Below are positions 47,927 through 57,639 of a stretch of 64,000 nucleotides of DNA, piece after piece. The position numbers and the translations under genes are program-made. The notes below the pieces were generated by a model. That model was not told the origin of the DNA. It was given only the letters and a program-made list of their open reading frames with translations, and ran no database searches. Position 1 is the first letter of the stretch. Each line of letters begins with the position of its first letter. This DNA comes from Pseudolabrys sp963742345 (GTDB lineage Bacteria > Pseudomonadota > Alphaproteobacteria > Rhizobiales > Xanthobacteraceae): NCBI GenBank assembly GCA_963742345.1, contig CAVULO010000012.1, positions 1 to 64,000 of the forward strand, written 5' to 3'.

Positions 47927-49257
47927 TCCGCCTCGGCGAGTTGCTGTACAAGGGCCCGCGCAGTGCGCAGCAGTCGTTCATCGCGTCCAGGCGCCCCTAC
48001 CAGCTGTACTCCGATCGGCAGACCTTCGGCGCTTTCCAGCAACGGCAGATTGAGCGACGGCAGGCCGGTCAGCGTCCACAGGCTGCAGAACACCGGGTCA
48101 CCAGTAGCTCCGAGCCCTTGCGGCGCAGCACCCTTGGCGGAGGGTGTAATGATAGCATCGGCGAGCTGCTCGAAAATTCCCGACAGGCCGTCGGCATAGC
48201 GTCGCGCATCGCGCACCGCGGCCAGATATTGCACGGCTGTGACCTTGCGGCCTTCGGCAATCAGGTCGCGAAATGCCTTGCTGAATTCGCCACCCTTGTC
48301 GACGAACGCACCAAGATTGTGAGCCATGTCGGTCGCCATGATGATACGCTGCGCTTCCCACGCCGCTCGATATTCATCGGGCAGGTCGACCTCGCGGGCG
48401 CCCAATTCCTTGGCGAGATCCTCGATCGCGCTGCGCGTATCCGCGTCAGCCTTCTCCCACATCGGTGTACGTACCAGCGCAAAGCTCGGCGGAATCGGCG
48501 GTGCCTCAGCCGCTCTGACGCGGAAGCCCGGCGAGGCGCAGGGGCGCGAGCCGGGATCGGCCGGGTCCTGACCCACAAGGACATCGAGAATAAGTGCAAG
48601 ATCTTCAATCGAGCGCGCGAAGGCGCCGACATGATCCAGCGCGCCGGATAACGTCAATGCGCCGGCGCGCGAAATCAGGCCATGGCTGGGCTTGATGCCA
48701 AATACGCCGCAGAACGCTGCGGGGCGGATCATCGAACCGTTGGTCTGGGATCCGATTGCCAGCGGCACCATTCCGGCGGCAACCGCCGCGGCCGACCCCG
48801 AGGACGAACCGCCCGGCGTTCGCTTCAGGTCGCGTGGATTTCGCGTCTTGCCCGGATGAAAATAGGCAAACTCGGTCGACACTGTCTTGCCGATAATGAC
48901 CGCCCCCGCTTCACGCAGCTTGCGAACGGCAGTGGCGTCGGCGGCCGGCCGGCGGCCCGCAAAGATCGGCGAGCCGCACTCGGTCGGATAGTCGGCTGTA
49001 TCGAATATATCCTTGATACCAACCGGGACGCCATGCAGCGGGCCAATCGAATATCCTTCGGATTTGTGGCGATCGAGCGCGCGCGCCTGTGCCAGCGCAT
49101 GCTCCGGATCGAGATGGGCAAAGGCCTGGACCTCGCTCTCAACGGCCGCGATTCGTTCCAGACAGGCGCCCGTAAAATCCTCGGCCGAAATCACTCCACG
49201 CGCGATTTCGCCCGCGGCCTCGGTTGCCGTAAGTGCGGTTATATCGGACTGGGGCAA
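47923..49257 (-). CDS. Amidase signature family hydrolase
   Basis: 444 residues. The Ser-cisSer-Lys triad is visible: Lys in HGVPVGIKDIFDTADYP, cis-Ser in TPGGSSSGSAAAVAAGM and nucleophile Ser in GSQTNGSMIRPAAFCGVFG. The nucleophile segment reads SQTNGSMIRPA where family members more often have TDTGGSIRxPA. It hydrolyses an amide or acylurea; GatA function is unlikely because gatB and gatC are absent. It lies 74 bases downstream of dctM in the same direction, suggesting that the TRAP system imports its substrate (inference). Confidence 0.9.
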   Translation of the reverse strand: MPQSDITALTATEAAGEIARGVISAEDFTGACLERIAAVESEVQAFAHLDPEHALAQARALDRHKSEGYSIGPLHGVPVGIKDIFDTADYPTECGSPIFAGRRPAADATAVRKLREAGAVIIGKTVSTEFAYFHPGKTRNPRDLKRTPGGSSSGSAAAVAAGMVPLAIGSQTNGSMIRPAAFCGVFGIKPSHGLISRAGALTLSGALDHVGAFARSIEDLALILDVLVGQDPADPGSRPCASPGFRVRAAEAPPIPPSFALVRTPMWEKADADTRSAIEDLAKELGAREVDLPDEYRAAWEAQRIIMATDMAHNLGAFVDKGGEFSKAFRDLIAEGRKVTAVQYLAAVRDARRYADGLSGIFEQLADAIITPSAKGAAPQGLGATGDPVFCSLWTLTGLPSLNLPLLESAEGLPIGVQLVGAPGRDERLLRTARALVQQLAEAE

Positions 49258-49331
49258 GCTGCAGGTTTCCTATGAAATAAGCGCGCCGATAAAACCATCG
49301 CCGGCGCGCCTAGTCCATTGTCGGTGTCGCC

Positions 49332-51089
49332 TCAACCGGCGGCGCCGTAGAGATAGTTCGGCAGCCACAACGTCATGCCGGGCCAGAAATACATGATCAC
49401 CATGCAGACGACCACGATGATCATATACGGCATCATGCCGGCGAAAATCTGGTTGAGCGTGACGTGCTTAGGCGCGACGCCCTTGAGATAGAACGCCGAC
49501 ATTGCCACCGGCGGCGAGAGGAACGCCGCCTGCAGGTTCACAAACACCAGCGTGCCCCACAGGATGGGGTCGATGTTGAAGTGCTTGAGCAGCGGCAGGA
49601 AGATCGGCACAAAGATGATGATGATCTCGGTCCACTCCAGAGGCCAGCCAAGCACGAAGATGATCGCCTGCGACAGGATCATGAACTGAATGGGCGTCAT
49701 GTTGAACGACAGCACCCATTGCTCGACCAGCGCCTGCCCGCCGAGGATGGCAAACACACCGGAAAACAGTGCCGAACCGACGAACAGCCAGCACACCATG
49801 GCGGTGGTCTTGGCAGTCAGGAACACCGCTTGCTTGGTACGCTCCCAGTCCAGAGTTCGTGCCTGGACCGCCAGCAGAAATGCGCCAGCGGCGCCGACGC
49901 CGGCGGATTCGGTCGCGGTCGTGATACCGAACAGGATGACGGCAAGTACGACGACGGTAAGAATGCCCGAGCGGCATCGTCGACGAACTCACGAGCCTCA
50001 CGATCTGGAGACGCTCGGCGTTCATCCTGCTGTAGTAGCGCACTTGCCATAAGCGCGCAGACGGCGGCGATGCCCCAGAACCAATAATAGAAACTTGCCG
50101 ACGGCCCTTCCGCGGCGGGGGTCGTTCCGCTCGTGTTTAATCCAGGGGTGCCGAGTTGCTGCACGCCGGTGACCACGGCTTCGGCGGCCACCTGCTGATG
50201 GATGACGACGTACCACCAGACGGTATAGAGCGAGCCGGCGACGATGAAAAACGGCACCAGCGCGTACATAAGGTTCGACAGCAGCATCACGTAGCTGACG
50301 CGCTTGCCGTCCGCTTCGATCTGCATTGCCTTTGATGGCGACAGCAGTGCCTTGACCAGAGCGACGAACATATTGGGCGAATAGGCCGCTAGGAGTTTTG
50401 GCGCCCACTCCGGGATCGGAACCTTCGTCTGCGACTCCGGCAATTGGCGGAGCGATCTTCGGATTAATCATCGCCCAGCCGACGATGTAGACGAGATAAA
50501 GGAACGACAAGAAGAAGCCGGGGAACATCGCAGCCGCGTAGAGCTTCACGATCGACTGACCCGCCACCGCTGCATAGACGATGATCATGACAGACGGCGG
50601 AATCAAAATGCCGAGCGTACCGCCGGCCGTGATGACGCCGGAGGCAAGCTTCACGTCATAGCCGGCGCGCAGCATCGGGTTAAACGCGATGACGCCCATC
50701 AGCACCACGACAGCGCCCACTAGGCCGCTGGCGATGCCCCAGAACGTGCACACGATCAGCGTGGCGACGGCGAGCGAGGCCGGGACGTTTCGGAACGCGA
50801 GCTGGATCGAGTAGAACATCTTGTCGACCAGCGCACCGCGTTCCATCACGTAACCCATCAAGACGAATAACGGGATGGAGATCAGAACGTCGTTGGTCAT
50901 CGCGCCGTAGGTACGCTCGACAATCAAATCGAATACGCGGTTGTCGAACCACGGATGCGCTGGGTCGTAAAACGCGATGTAGCCGAAAAACATTCCCAAG
51001 CCCATCAGCGTAAAGGCGGTGGGAAAGCCCATCATGATGACAACCACGATGAGCGTCAGCATCAGGAGCCCGAGTGCCGGATCGCTCAT
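49332..51089 (-). CDS. dctM: TRAP transporter large permease (DctM type), extended form (frameshifted)
   Basis: Membrane ion-coupled subunit of a TRAP importer. The N-terminal half reads LTLIVVVIMMGFPTAFTLMG, FVLMGYVMERGALVDKMFY, and GGTLGILIPPSVMIIVYAAV. The C-terminal half reads LILSQ-type helices, PLEWTEIIIIFVPIFLPLL and FLSPPVAMSAFYLKGVAP. Two base errors, near 50,440 and 49,972, break the frame. Between the halves is a ~180-residue insert with two extra helices (LLSNLMYALVPFFIVAGSLY, FYYWFWGIAAVCALMASAL). The rebuilt length is ~585 residues, compared with ~430 in common DctM. This long form is found in the mannitol/chloroaromatic TRAP group. Start overlaps the dctQ stop (ATGA). Confidence 0.88.
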
Positions 51090-51754
51090 GTGTTCATGTC
51101 TCCGCCCATGCCGCGCTGGCGCGCGATTTCGTCGATCCGCTGGGCGCCCTCAATCGCGATCTTGCGCGATTCCTCATCGACATATTCGCTGTGTGCAAGT
51201 TGCTGTTCGATGACGTCGATTTCCGCGACGTCGTGCAGGCGGCTGGGCCACGCGCCGGTCTTGAGGCAGACGACGCAGCGCACGATTTCGGCGATCCCTT
51301 GCAGCATCACGAACGCGCCGGCGATCGGAATGACCGACTTGAAGTGGTAAACTGGTGGACCGTTCGACGTCACATTCGAATGCTCGGCGATGCGCCACGA
51401 GATGGAGGCATAGTCGTAGCCAGCGTAAATGAGGGCCGCGATGCCGGGGATGAAAAACACGACGTACAACACGATATCGAGCGAGGCCTGCATGCGCGGC
51501 CGCATCGAGCTGTAGAGAAAATCGCCGCGGACGTGAGCATTCTGCGCCAGCGTGTACGCCCCGCACATCATGAACAGCGTGCCGTACATCATGTTGTCGA
51601 CGTCGAAGATCCACGCCGTCGGCATGTTCATGATGTAGCGCTTGAAGACTTCGATGCAGACAACGGCCGTCAGCAAGATGATCAGCCATGACGCGGTCTT
51701 GCCGACCCAGGTGCTGATGCCGTCAATCGTGTGCAGAACGCTTTGGACGTTCAT
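51086..51754 (-). CDS. dctQ: TRAP transporter small permease (DctQ type)
   Basis: 222 residues with four helices: SWLIILLTAVVCIEVFKRYI, WIFDVDNMMYGTLFMMCGAY, MQASLDIVLYVVFFIPGIAA and SVIPIAGAFVMLQGIAEIVR. It also has the ENAHVRGDF-like AHVRGDFLYSSM loop of DctQ proteins. It associates with DctM and aids its assembly. A longer-than-usual cytoplasmic C-terminus follows the last helix. Middle gene of dctP-dctQ-dctM, translationally coupled to dctM. Confidence 0.9.
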   Translation of the reverse strand: MNVQSVLHTIDGISTWVGKTASWLIILLTAVVCIEVFKRYIMNMPTAWIFDVDNMMYGTLFMMCGAYTLAQNAHVRGDFLYSSMRPRMQASLDIVLYVVFFIPGIAALIYAGYDYASISWRIAEHSNVTSNGPPVYHFKSVIPIAGAFVMLQGIAEIVRCVVCLKTGAWPSRLHDVAEIDVIEQQLAHSEYVDEESRKIAIEGAQRIDEIARQRGMGGDMNT

Positions 51755-51789
51755 TTTATCGCTGCTTTATGGATGAGGGTTGTCAAGAA

Positions 51790-51827
51790 CAAAGCACCAT
51801 TCCGTTTCGTCGCGGAATGGTGCTTTG
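51790..51827 (-). promoter_or_regulatory. Perfect 15-base intercistronic hairpin between dctP and dctQ
   Basis: Arms CAAAGCACCATTCCG (51,790-51,804) and CGGAATGGTGCTTTG (51,813-51,827) with an 8-base loop lie 16 bases after the dctP stop. There is no strong U tract after the stem on the minus strand, so it looks like an RNA-stabilising or partial-termination hairpin that would favour dctP over dctQM expression. Confidence 0.75.
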
Positions 51828-51842
51828 CAGTTCAGTGCGCCG

Positions 51843-52980
51843 TCAGATCGGCGATTTTGCGTTCGGGCCGAAGTAGTGGTCGAACGCCATCTTACGCGGT
51901 GTGATGTAGTCCTGCTCCCACTGCGTCGCCCGCTTGGCGAAGGCGAGCTGCGACGCAATGATCTCCTTGAAGAGCGGATTAGTGCCAATGTATTTCTTGG
52001 TGATCTCGTCATAAAGCTCGAGCTGACGCTTGAGGATCGAATCCGGCGTCTTGTAGAACTTCACCTTGTCCGTGGTCTGCAACGTGATGTAGTCCTGCGA
52101 ATTGCGGTCGATCGCCTTCCACATCATGTCCGCCGACGCGCCTTCGACCGCTCCCTCGATGAGCGACTTGAGCTTTGGCGGCAGAGACGTTGAACTTCGT
52201 CTTGTTGAAGCTGATCTCAAGCTGCTCGGCGTTCTGGTGATAGCTCTGCAACATGCAGATCTTGGAGACGTCGGCAAAGCCGAGCGCACGGTCGGACGAC
52301 GCATTGTTGAACTCGGCCGCGTCGAGCAGGCCGCGGTCGATCGCCGCGACGATTTCGCCGCCCGGGAGCGCGTTGACAGCGGCGCCCATGGCCGTGAACA
52401 GGTCGATCGAGATACCGACGGTGCGGTATTTCAGACCCTTGAAGTCGTCGGCGGTTTGCATCGGCTTCTTGAACCAGCCGAGGGGCTGCGAGTAGAGCGG
52501 CGCATACGGGAACGACACAACGTCGGCGCCGATGGTCGCAAAGATCTTTTCGAGCAACGCCTTGCCGCCGCCGTACTTATGCCAGGCGAGCAGCATGTTG
52601 GCGTCCATGGCGTAGCCGGGGCCGGAACCCCACAGCGCCAAGGCGGTGTTCTTGCCGTAATGATAGACGAGCACGCCGTGACCGCCGTCGAGCACGCCCT
52701 TCGACACTGCATCGAGGAGGCCGAAGGCTGGCACCACGGCGCCGGCCGGAAGCACCTCGATCTTGAGATCGCCGCCGGTCATGTCGTTGACCCGCTTGCC
52801 GAAGTCCTGCGCGTACTCGTGGAAGATGTCCTTCGACGGCCAGGTGCTCTGGAACCGCATATTGATTGGCCCCTGCGCCTTGACGACGCTCGGTGCCACA
52901 ATCGCCGCCGTGCCTACTACGGCCGCGCCGGTCAAAAATTTGCGGCGTGACGCAGCCGCAGACAGTTTGTTATTGGGCAT
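51843..52980 (-). CDS. dctP: TRAP transporter substrate-binding protein (DctP family, Tat-exported; frameshifted)
   Basis: Periplasmic receptor of the mannitol/chloroaromatic-type TRAP branch. A twin-arginine signal (SRRKFLTGAAVVGTAAIVAP) is followed by FQSTWPSKDIFHEYAQDFG, LKIEVLPAGAVVPAFGLLDA, LKYRTVGISIDLFTAMGAAV, LPGGEIVAAIDRGLLDAAEF and DYITLQTTDKVKFYKTPDSI. The LPGGE-ID region and the Arg in KYRTVG are where carboxylate ligands bind in this family. One base error near 52,187 divides FNKTKFNVS from LPPKLKSLIEG. ATG 52,980 gives MPNNKLSAAASRRK. First gene of the transport operon. Confidence 0.9.
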
Positions 52981-53295
52981 TTTACTTTCCCTCCCTTGGA
53001 TCACTACCCCGAGAACATTTTTCGCCGGGTCTTATTCCACGATCCAGCCTTTCGGTCTGGATCCGGCAAACCCTTGAACGGCAATCGTACGGGCTGTGGC
53101 GACCGGACGCAACATTGGGCAGCTTTTGGGTCGCCGGCGCGCCGCACTTGGGGACGCCCTTGGGGACGCCCTTGATATGCCCTTTTTATGCGCAAACCCG
53201 GCAAAACAGATCGAATTCCGCGGGGCACTAGCCATTAGTAGATAGTGCCGGCCATATAACCTCCACTACTTACCAATTCCGACAGGAGACCTCCC
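52981..53295. other. Intergenic region between dctP and the SbmA-like ABC gene
   Basis: 315 bases between divergent genes. It holds a 7-base inverted repeat GATCCAG-N9-CTGGATC (53,041-53,063) and a two-unit tandem repeat TTGGGGACGCCC (53,148-53,171). No coding sequence is convincing. Promoters for both directions are expected here but none is clear. Confidence 0.5.
53148..53171. repeat. Two-copy tandem repeat of 12 bases
   Basis: TTGGGGACGCCC occurs twice in direct succession within the divergent intergenic region. Purpose unknown; could be replication slippage or a regulator site pair. Confidence 0.6.
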
Positions 53296-55056
53296 GTGAG
53301 AGGCATGTTTTCGACGCTCGCCATCGTGTGGCGGATTGCCAGCCCGTATTTCTATTCCGAGGATCGGTGGCCCGGCCGCATTTTGCTGGCAGCGGTGATC
53401 GCGATCGAACTGTCGATCGTCGGGATCAACGTGCTGCTCAATTCTTGGAACAACACGTTTTACAATGCGCTGCAGGACAAGGATTGGAGCGCATTCGTCT
53501 ATCAACTCGGCTACTTCAGCGTGCTTGCGACCATTTATATTTTGCTCGCCGTTTACCAGCTTTATCTCAATCAATGGCTCCAGATCCGATGGCGGCGCTG
53601 GCTGACAAGAGCCTATCTCGACCATTGGCTGGCTGGAGCCAATCACTATCGCATGCAATTGCTCGGTGACGCCGCTGACAATCCCGATCAGCGCATTGCC
53701 GAGGACGTCAAACAATTTATTGATTCCGGCCCGACCGGAATCGGCATTCTGCCGATTGGCCTCGGCCTGCTGAGCTCGGTCGTAACGCTCGGCTCTTTTG
53801 CCGTGATCCTCTGGAATTTGTCCGGAACAGCGCCTCTGCACCTGTTCGGAAGCACATGGGCAATCCCGGGCTATCTGTTCTGGGCGGCGCTCGTTTACGC
53901 CATCATCGGAACTATCCTCACCCATCTGGTCGGCCGGGCCCTTACGGCTCTCAATTTCCAGCAGCAACGTTACGAAGCAGATTTCCGCTTCAACCTGGTG
54001 CGCGTGCGCGAAAACTCCGAGCAAATCGCCCTCCTCGAAGGCGAACCGGCCGAACGCGACCAATTGCTGTCGCGGTTTAGCAATGTCGTGGCGAATTGGC
54101 GCGCCATCATGTCGCGTCAGAAAAAGCTGACTTTTCTAACAGCTGGTTACGGCCAGGTGTCCTCGGTGTTTCCATTTGTCGTCGTTAGCCCAGCCTACTT
54201 CGCCGGCGCAATCCAGCTCGGCGGTTTGATGCAAACGGCGTCGGCCTTTGGCAGCGTGCAAGGCGCGCTCTCGTTTTTTGTCACGGCCTACCGGCAGCTT
54301 GCCGAATGGAGGGCGGTGATCGAGAGACTCGCCGGGTTTGACGAATCGATCGCGTTGGCAAGAGCGGCCGCGACCAGACCACCGGTCATCACACTGGCGC
54401 CGGGCGATGCAAGCACCGTCAGTTTCAAGGATCTTGCGGTTAGGCTGCCAAACGGCACGCCGCTCGTGAATGCCAGCGATCTTTCGATCAAGCTCGGCGA
54501 GCGCGTGCTGGTGAGCGGCCCTTCCGGCTCCGGCAAGTCCACGCTGTTCCGCGCGCTGGCCGGAGTTTGGCCGTTTGGCAGTGGCACAATTACCGTACCC
54601 AAAAACGCACGCGTGATGATCCTGCCGCAGCGGCCTTACTTTCCGATCGCGTCGCTCGCCAACGCGGTCGCCTACCCGGCTAAGCCTGGCAGCTTTGACA
54701 CCGGCAAGGTCGTGGAGTTGATCACCGCGGTCGGTTTGCCTGCTCTCGCCTCCCGCATAGAAGAAGAAGCGCACTGGAACCGCATGCTGTCGCTCGGCGA
54801 GCAGCAGCGGTTAGGGATTGTGCGCGCGCTCCTCTACGCGCCCGACTTTCTGTTCCTGGATGAGGCCACCGCTTCCCTCGACGAGCCGGCCGAGGCCGCG
54901 CTCTATCAATTGCTGGACCGGAGGCTTGCCGACGCCACCATCGTGTCGATCGGTCACCGCGCAACGCTTGCGGCGTTCCACCGGCGCCGGCTCGCATTCA
55001 ATCGCGAAGGTGATCACTACGACGTGCGAGAGGCGAATCTCGCGTCCGCTGGGTAA
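53296..55056 (+). CDS. ABC transporter, fused membrane and ATPase domains (SbmA/BacA-like, YddA type)
   Basis: 586 residues. The membrane domain has six helices with YSEDRWPGRILLAAVIAIEL, NSWNNTFYNALQDKDWSAF, RWRRWLTRAYLDHWLAG, DNPDQRIAEDVKQFIDSG and RENSEQIALLEGEPAER, all typical of the SbmA/BacA (ABC_membrane_2) family. The ATPase domain has Walker A VSGPSGSGKSTLFRAL, signature LSLGEQQRLGIVRAL, Walker B FLFLDEATASLDEP and H-loop SIGHR. The family includes vitamin B12 and antimicrobial-peptide importers and very-long-chain acyl transporters; BacA relatives matter in rhizobial symbiosis. Start is GTG 53,296, preceded by AGGAG. Confidence 0.9.
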   Translation: MRGMFSTLAIVWRIASPYFYSEDRWPGRILLAAVIAIELSIVGINVLLNSWNNTFYNALQDKDWSAFVYQLGYFSVLATIYILLAVYQLYLNQWLQIRWRRWLTRAYLDHWLAGANHYRMQLLGDAADNPDQRIAEDVKQFIDSGPTGIGILPIGLGLLSSVVTLGSFAVILWNLSGTAPLHLFGSTWAIPGYLFWAALVYAIIGTILTHLVGRALTALNFQQQRYEADFRFNLVRVRENSEQIALLEGEPAERDQLLSRFSNVVANWRAIMSRQKKLTFLTAGYGQVSSVFPFVVVSPAYFAGAIQLGGLMQTASAFGSVQGALSFFVTAYRQLAEWRAVIERLAGFDESIALARAAATRPPVITLAPGDASTVSFKDLAVRLPNGTPLVNASDLSIKLGERVLVSGPSGSGKSTLFRALAGVWPFGSGTITVPKNARVMILPQRPYFPIASLANAVAYPAKPGSFDTGKVVELITAVGLPALASRIEEEAHWNRMLSLGEQQRLGIVRALLYAPDFLFLDEATASLDEPAEAALYQLLDRRLADATIVSIGHRATLAAFHRRRLAFNREGDHYDVREANLASAG

Positions 55057-55081
55057 GCAAAACCTGCAGGCCAGCAATGAG

Positions 55082-55115
55082 AAAAGGCGGCGACCGATCA
55101 CGGTCGCCGCCCTTT
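55082..55115. terminator. Bidirectional terminator between ABC transporter and porin
   Basis: Stem GGCGGCGACCG (55,086-55,096) / CGGTCGCCGCC (55,101-55,111), loop ATCA, with A run before and T run after. It separates two convergent genes and can serve both strands. Confidence 0.85.
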
Positions 55116-55138
55116 CCGGGACAGACGAAGTTACAGTC

Positions 55139-56143
55139 TTACTTCAGGCTGCCGAGCGTGAGATCGGCAGACAGCTTGGCGATGAAGGACGCACCGCACC
55201 AGCTGGAGCTCGGTCCACCATTGATCGCGTTGAGACCGGACGTGCCGCGAGCTGTCGGATCGCTGGTAAAGGCATTGCAGTCACCCTTGCTTAGATCCGT
55301 GTCGCTGTAACGCAGATCGAGGGTAAATACCTTCCAGGTCAAACCGAAGCCAACGTTCCAGGTATTGTAGTCGGTATATGGGATGCCGTTGGGATTGTTT
55401 GCGAGGCAAAATCCACCATTCGCCAGCGACGCGCAGCCGTAGAACGCATCGCTGGTGCCAAGCCACTGATGGCCGAACTCACCCGACACGTACCAGCCGA
55501 ACGGGCCAAGTGCCATCTTCTCCGGCGCCGTAAACTTGATGGTGCCGGAGAGGTATTCGCCATCAGCGCCGAGGTTCAGGAAGTTCGGCGAATAGTAGAA
55601 GTTCGCGCCGAACACCCAATCGGTCCAGGTATAAGCAACCTTGCCGTAGATTTCGTAGAAGCTCGCGACCGACTTGGCGACGTTAAAGTTCGTCGGAATT
55701 CCGCCGGCAACGCAACCCGGATCCAAGCTTTGCGTGGGACCCTGTCCGTAACACTGACCGCCCGGGTAGTAGTAGTACCAAAAGCCAAAATCGAAGGCCA
55801 AAGGACCGAAGGTCGGTCGGACGCCGCCGTAGAAGTCGATTTCTGCGGCCGCGTTGTTGGCGAACTTGATGCTCTCGCCGGAGAGACCGGCATAGAGTTG
55901 CCAGTTCGAATTGATGTTGTAGCGCGGTTCAAAATAAGCCGCGACCGAAGGCTTATGTCCCGATTGGGTGACGCCACGGAATATGTAGTCATTCATGATG
56001 GCGGAACCGAAGGCGAGATCCCATGGGCTCGGCGGCGGGGCCGGAGCTACCTTGGGAGCTTTTGACGGTAAGTCAGCCGCTAATGCGGGCGCCACAGCCG
56101 AAACCGCAAGCGCCGCGACAACCGACAACACAACTTTCTTCAT
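55139..56143 (-). CDS. TorF-family outer-membrane porin
   Basis: 334 residues. A signal peptide (VVAALAVSAVAPALAADLPS) is followed by a short Pro/Ala linker and a beta-barrel. The start WDLAFGSAIMNDYIFRGVTQ and SGHKPSVAAYFEPRYNINSN is diagnostic of the Gcw_chp/TorF group. Alternating amphipathic strands (IDFYGGVRPTFGPLAFDFGF, YEIYGKVAYTWTDWVFGANF) continue to SADLTLGSLK. Six cysteines occur in loops, unusual for a porin but common in rhizobial members. Transported solute unknown. Confidence 0.85.
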   Translation of the reverse strand: MKKVVLSVVAALAVSAVAPALAADLPSKAPKVAPAPPPSPWDLAFGSAIMNDYIFRGVTQSGHKPSVAAYFEPRYNINSNWQLYAGLSGESIKFANNAAAEIDFYGGVRPTFGPLAFDFGFWYYYYPGGQCYGQGPTQSLDPGCVAGGIPTNFNVAKSVASFYEIYGKVAYTWTDWVFGANFYYSPNFLNLGADGEYLSGTIKFTAPEKMALGPFGWYVSGEFGHQWLGTSDAFYGCASLANGGFCLANNPNGIPYTDYNTWNVGFGLTWKVFTLDLRYSDTDLSKGDCNAFTSDPTARGTSGLNAINGGPSSSWCGASFIAKLSADLTLGSLK

Positions 56144-56517
56144 TGAGTCTGCCCCTTTAAATTCGACCGACCTGAGGGTTGCAGCCGATCCCCTTCTGCG
56201 CGCCAGCCTGCGTACTGAGCCGTTGATGCCCCCGGCTGCGCTCGACCGGTACGCGTTTTGGCGTGCATTACGGTAAATTTAGACCTGTGACAGCCCGCCG
56301 CGGCAAGCCAAAAACGGTGGCAACTGCCGCCTTTTTAGGCGAATCGGCCTTGTATCGACAGAAAGCTGCTAGCTGTTGCGTGAATGTCACAAATTTGACC
56401 CGCTAAGCAATACTTCGCCCTTACGCAGGGTCGTCCCGGCATCCGTCGAGGCAGGTTTTCCACACCCCCACAGATACCGGCGGGCGATTCCGCAACCTGA
56501 GCGAGTCGAAAACCTGC
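56144..56517. other. Intergenic region upstream of the porin gene
   Basis: About 374 bases between the porin start and the end of the next minus-strand gene. Contains a terminator for the latter and presumably the porin promoter, which I cannot pinpoint. No convincing small gene. Confidence 0.5.
56311..56336 (-). terminator. Probable terminator of the ketopantoate-reductase-like gene
   Basis: On the minus strand the stem GGCGGC-AGTT-GCCACC (one G-T wobble) is followed by GTTTTTGG, about 180 bases after the stop. A T run also follows on the plus strand, so it may be bidirectional. Confidence 0.5.
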
Positions 56518-57594
56518 TCAGGCCGCGGCCGCTTTTTTACGGTTGGCTTCAAGCCGAGAATCGACCAGCGCGACGATCCCATCGATCACGGGGTTGCTCA
56601 GGCCCTTCTGCTTGGCAATCAGCTGCACCAGCTTGTCGGCGCGCTCGATATTAGGCGCGCCGTTTTGCAACGCACGCGCGGCCGAGGCCGGACGCGTCAG
56701 ACTCTGGGCAGCCGCAGCGTATTTTTCGAACGGCACAAGATCACTCGGCGCGGCGCCGAGCTTGACGCAGAGGTCAAAGACAAAATTGTAGACCGAACGT
56801 GACTCCTCGATATTCGAATGCACCGCCTCTTGCGCGGTACGCATGCCGTCCTTGGTGATGCAGCGATAATTTCCGGCGAGCAGCATTGACCATTTGGCGA
56901 GCGGCACAAAAATAGAATCGTGCACGCGCAATTTCACCGGCAGCTCGATCTTGCCCTCCGGCGCCTCGAAGCGAACGGCATCGATGTCCTTTTCAAGCTG
57001 CCGCAAAATGCCGGTGTGCATATCGTTGTCGAACTTGGCCACCTTGAAATTGGTCGGCAGCGTCACTTGCAGAACGTTGACCTTTTCCTCGGGCGGACGG
57101 ATCGCCTGTGGGTCGGGACTGCACAATGTCAGAAGACCGGGAGCGAAATTGTCCCATACACTGGCATCGGTGTAGGCAGGTTTGAGCGCATCGTAGTTGA
57201 GCCCGGGAATGCGTCTTACGTAGGGAAGCGGCGGCATGTTCATGATCGACATGCAGGGCACTTTCGATTTCGCCACCGCGTCGAGCAATTCGCGCACGCC
57301 GGGCGAACGATATTGCGGCTCCTGCATCGCAAGGCCGACGAGGTCATAGTCTTTCGGATTGACGCCAGCGGCGCCTCCGGCGCTGACCTTGCCGGGCAAC
57401 TTGCGTAAGTCGATCTCGATCTGATCCTTGCGGCCCTTGACCGGCATCCGTACGCGAAAGCCTTCGGCGTTGATCAAGTCGGCTTCGGCCGGCAGGCACA
57501 CCAGATGGACCGAATGACCGCCATATAGAATCTTGGAGGCGAGCAGCGATCCGTAGGACGCGCCCATGATCAGAATTTTGTAAGTCGCCGGCAT
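56518..57594 (-). CDS. Ketopantoate reductase (ApbA/PanE) family-like dehydrogenase
   Basis: 358 residues. The N-terminal Rossmann fold reads ILIMGASYGSLLASKILYGG, with VHLVCLPAEADLINAEGFRV after it. The C-terminal helical domain shows KLRVHDSIFVPLAKWSMLLA and NYRCITKDGMRTAQEAVHSN. The usual GxGxxG reads GASYGS, and the sequence is more distant from PanE than typical homologues, so the substrate may differ. A Lys/Ala-rich tail ends it. No pantothenate genes are adjacent. Confidence 0.72.
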   Translation of the reverse strand: MPATYKILIMGASYGSLLASKILYGGHSVHLVCLPAEADLINAEGFRVRMPVKGRKDQIEIDLRKLPGKVSAGGAAGVNPKDYDLVGLAMQEPQYRSPGVRELLDAVAKSKVPCMSIMNMPPLPYVRRIPGLNYDALKPAYTDASVWDNFAPGLLTLCSPDPQAIRPPEEKVNVLQVTLPTNFKVAKFDNDMHTGILRQLEKDIDAVRFEAPEGKIELPVKLRVHDSIFVPLAKWSMLLAGNYRCITKDGMRTAQEAVHSNIEESRSVYNFVFDLCVKLGAAPSDLVPFEKYAAAAQSLTRPASAARALQNGAPNIERADKLVQLIAKQKGLSNPVIDGIVALVDSRLEANRKKAAAA

Positions 57595-57639
57595 TGCGGC
57601 CTCCCTTATCGTTTGTTCGTAAAATTCGAAAGAGTTCCG

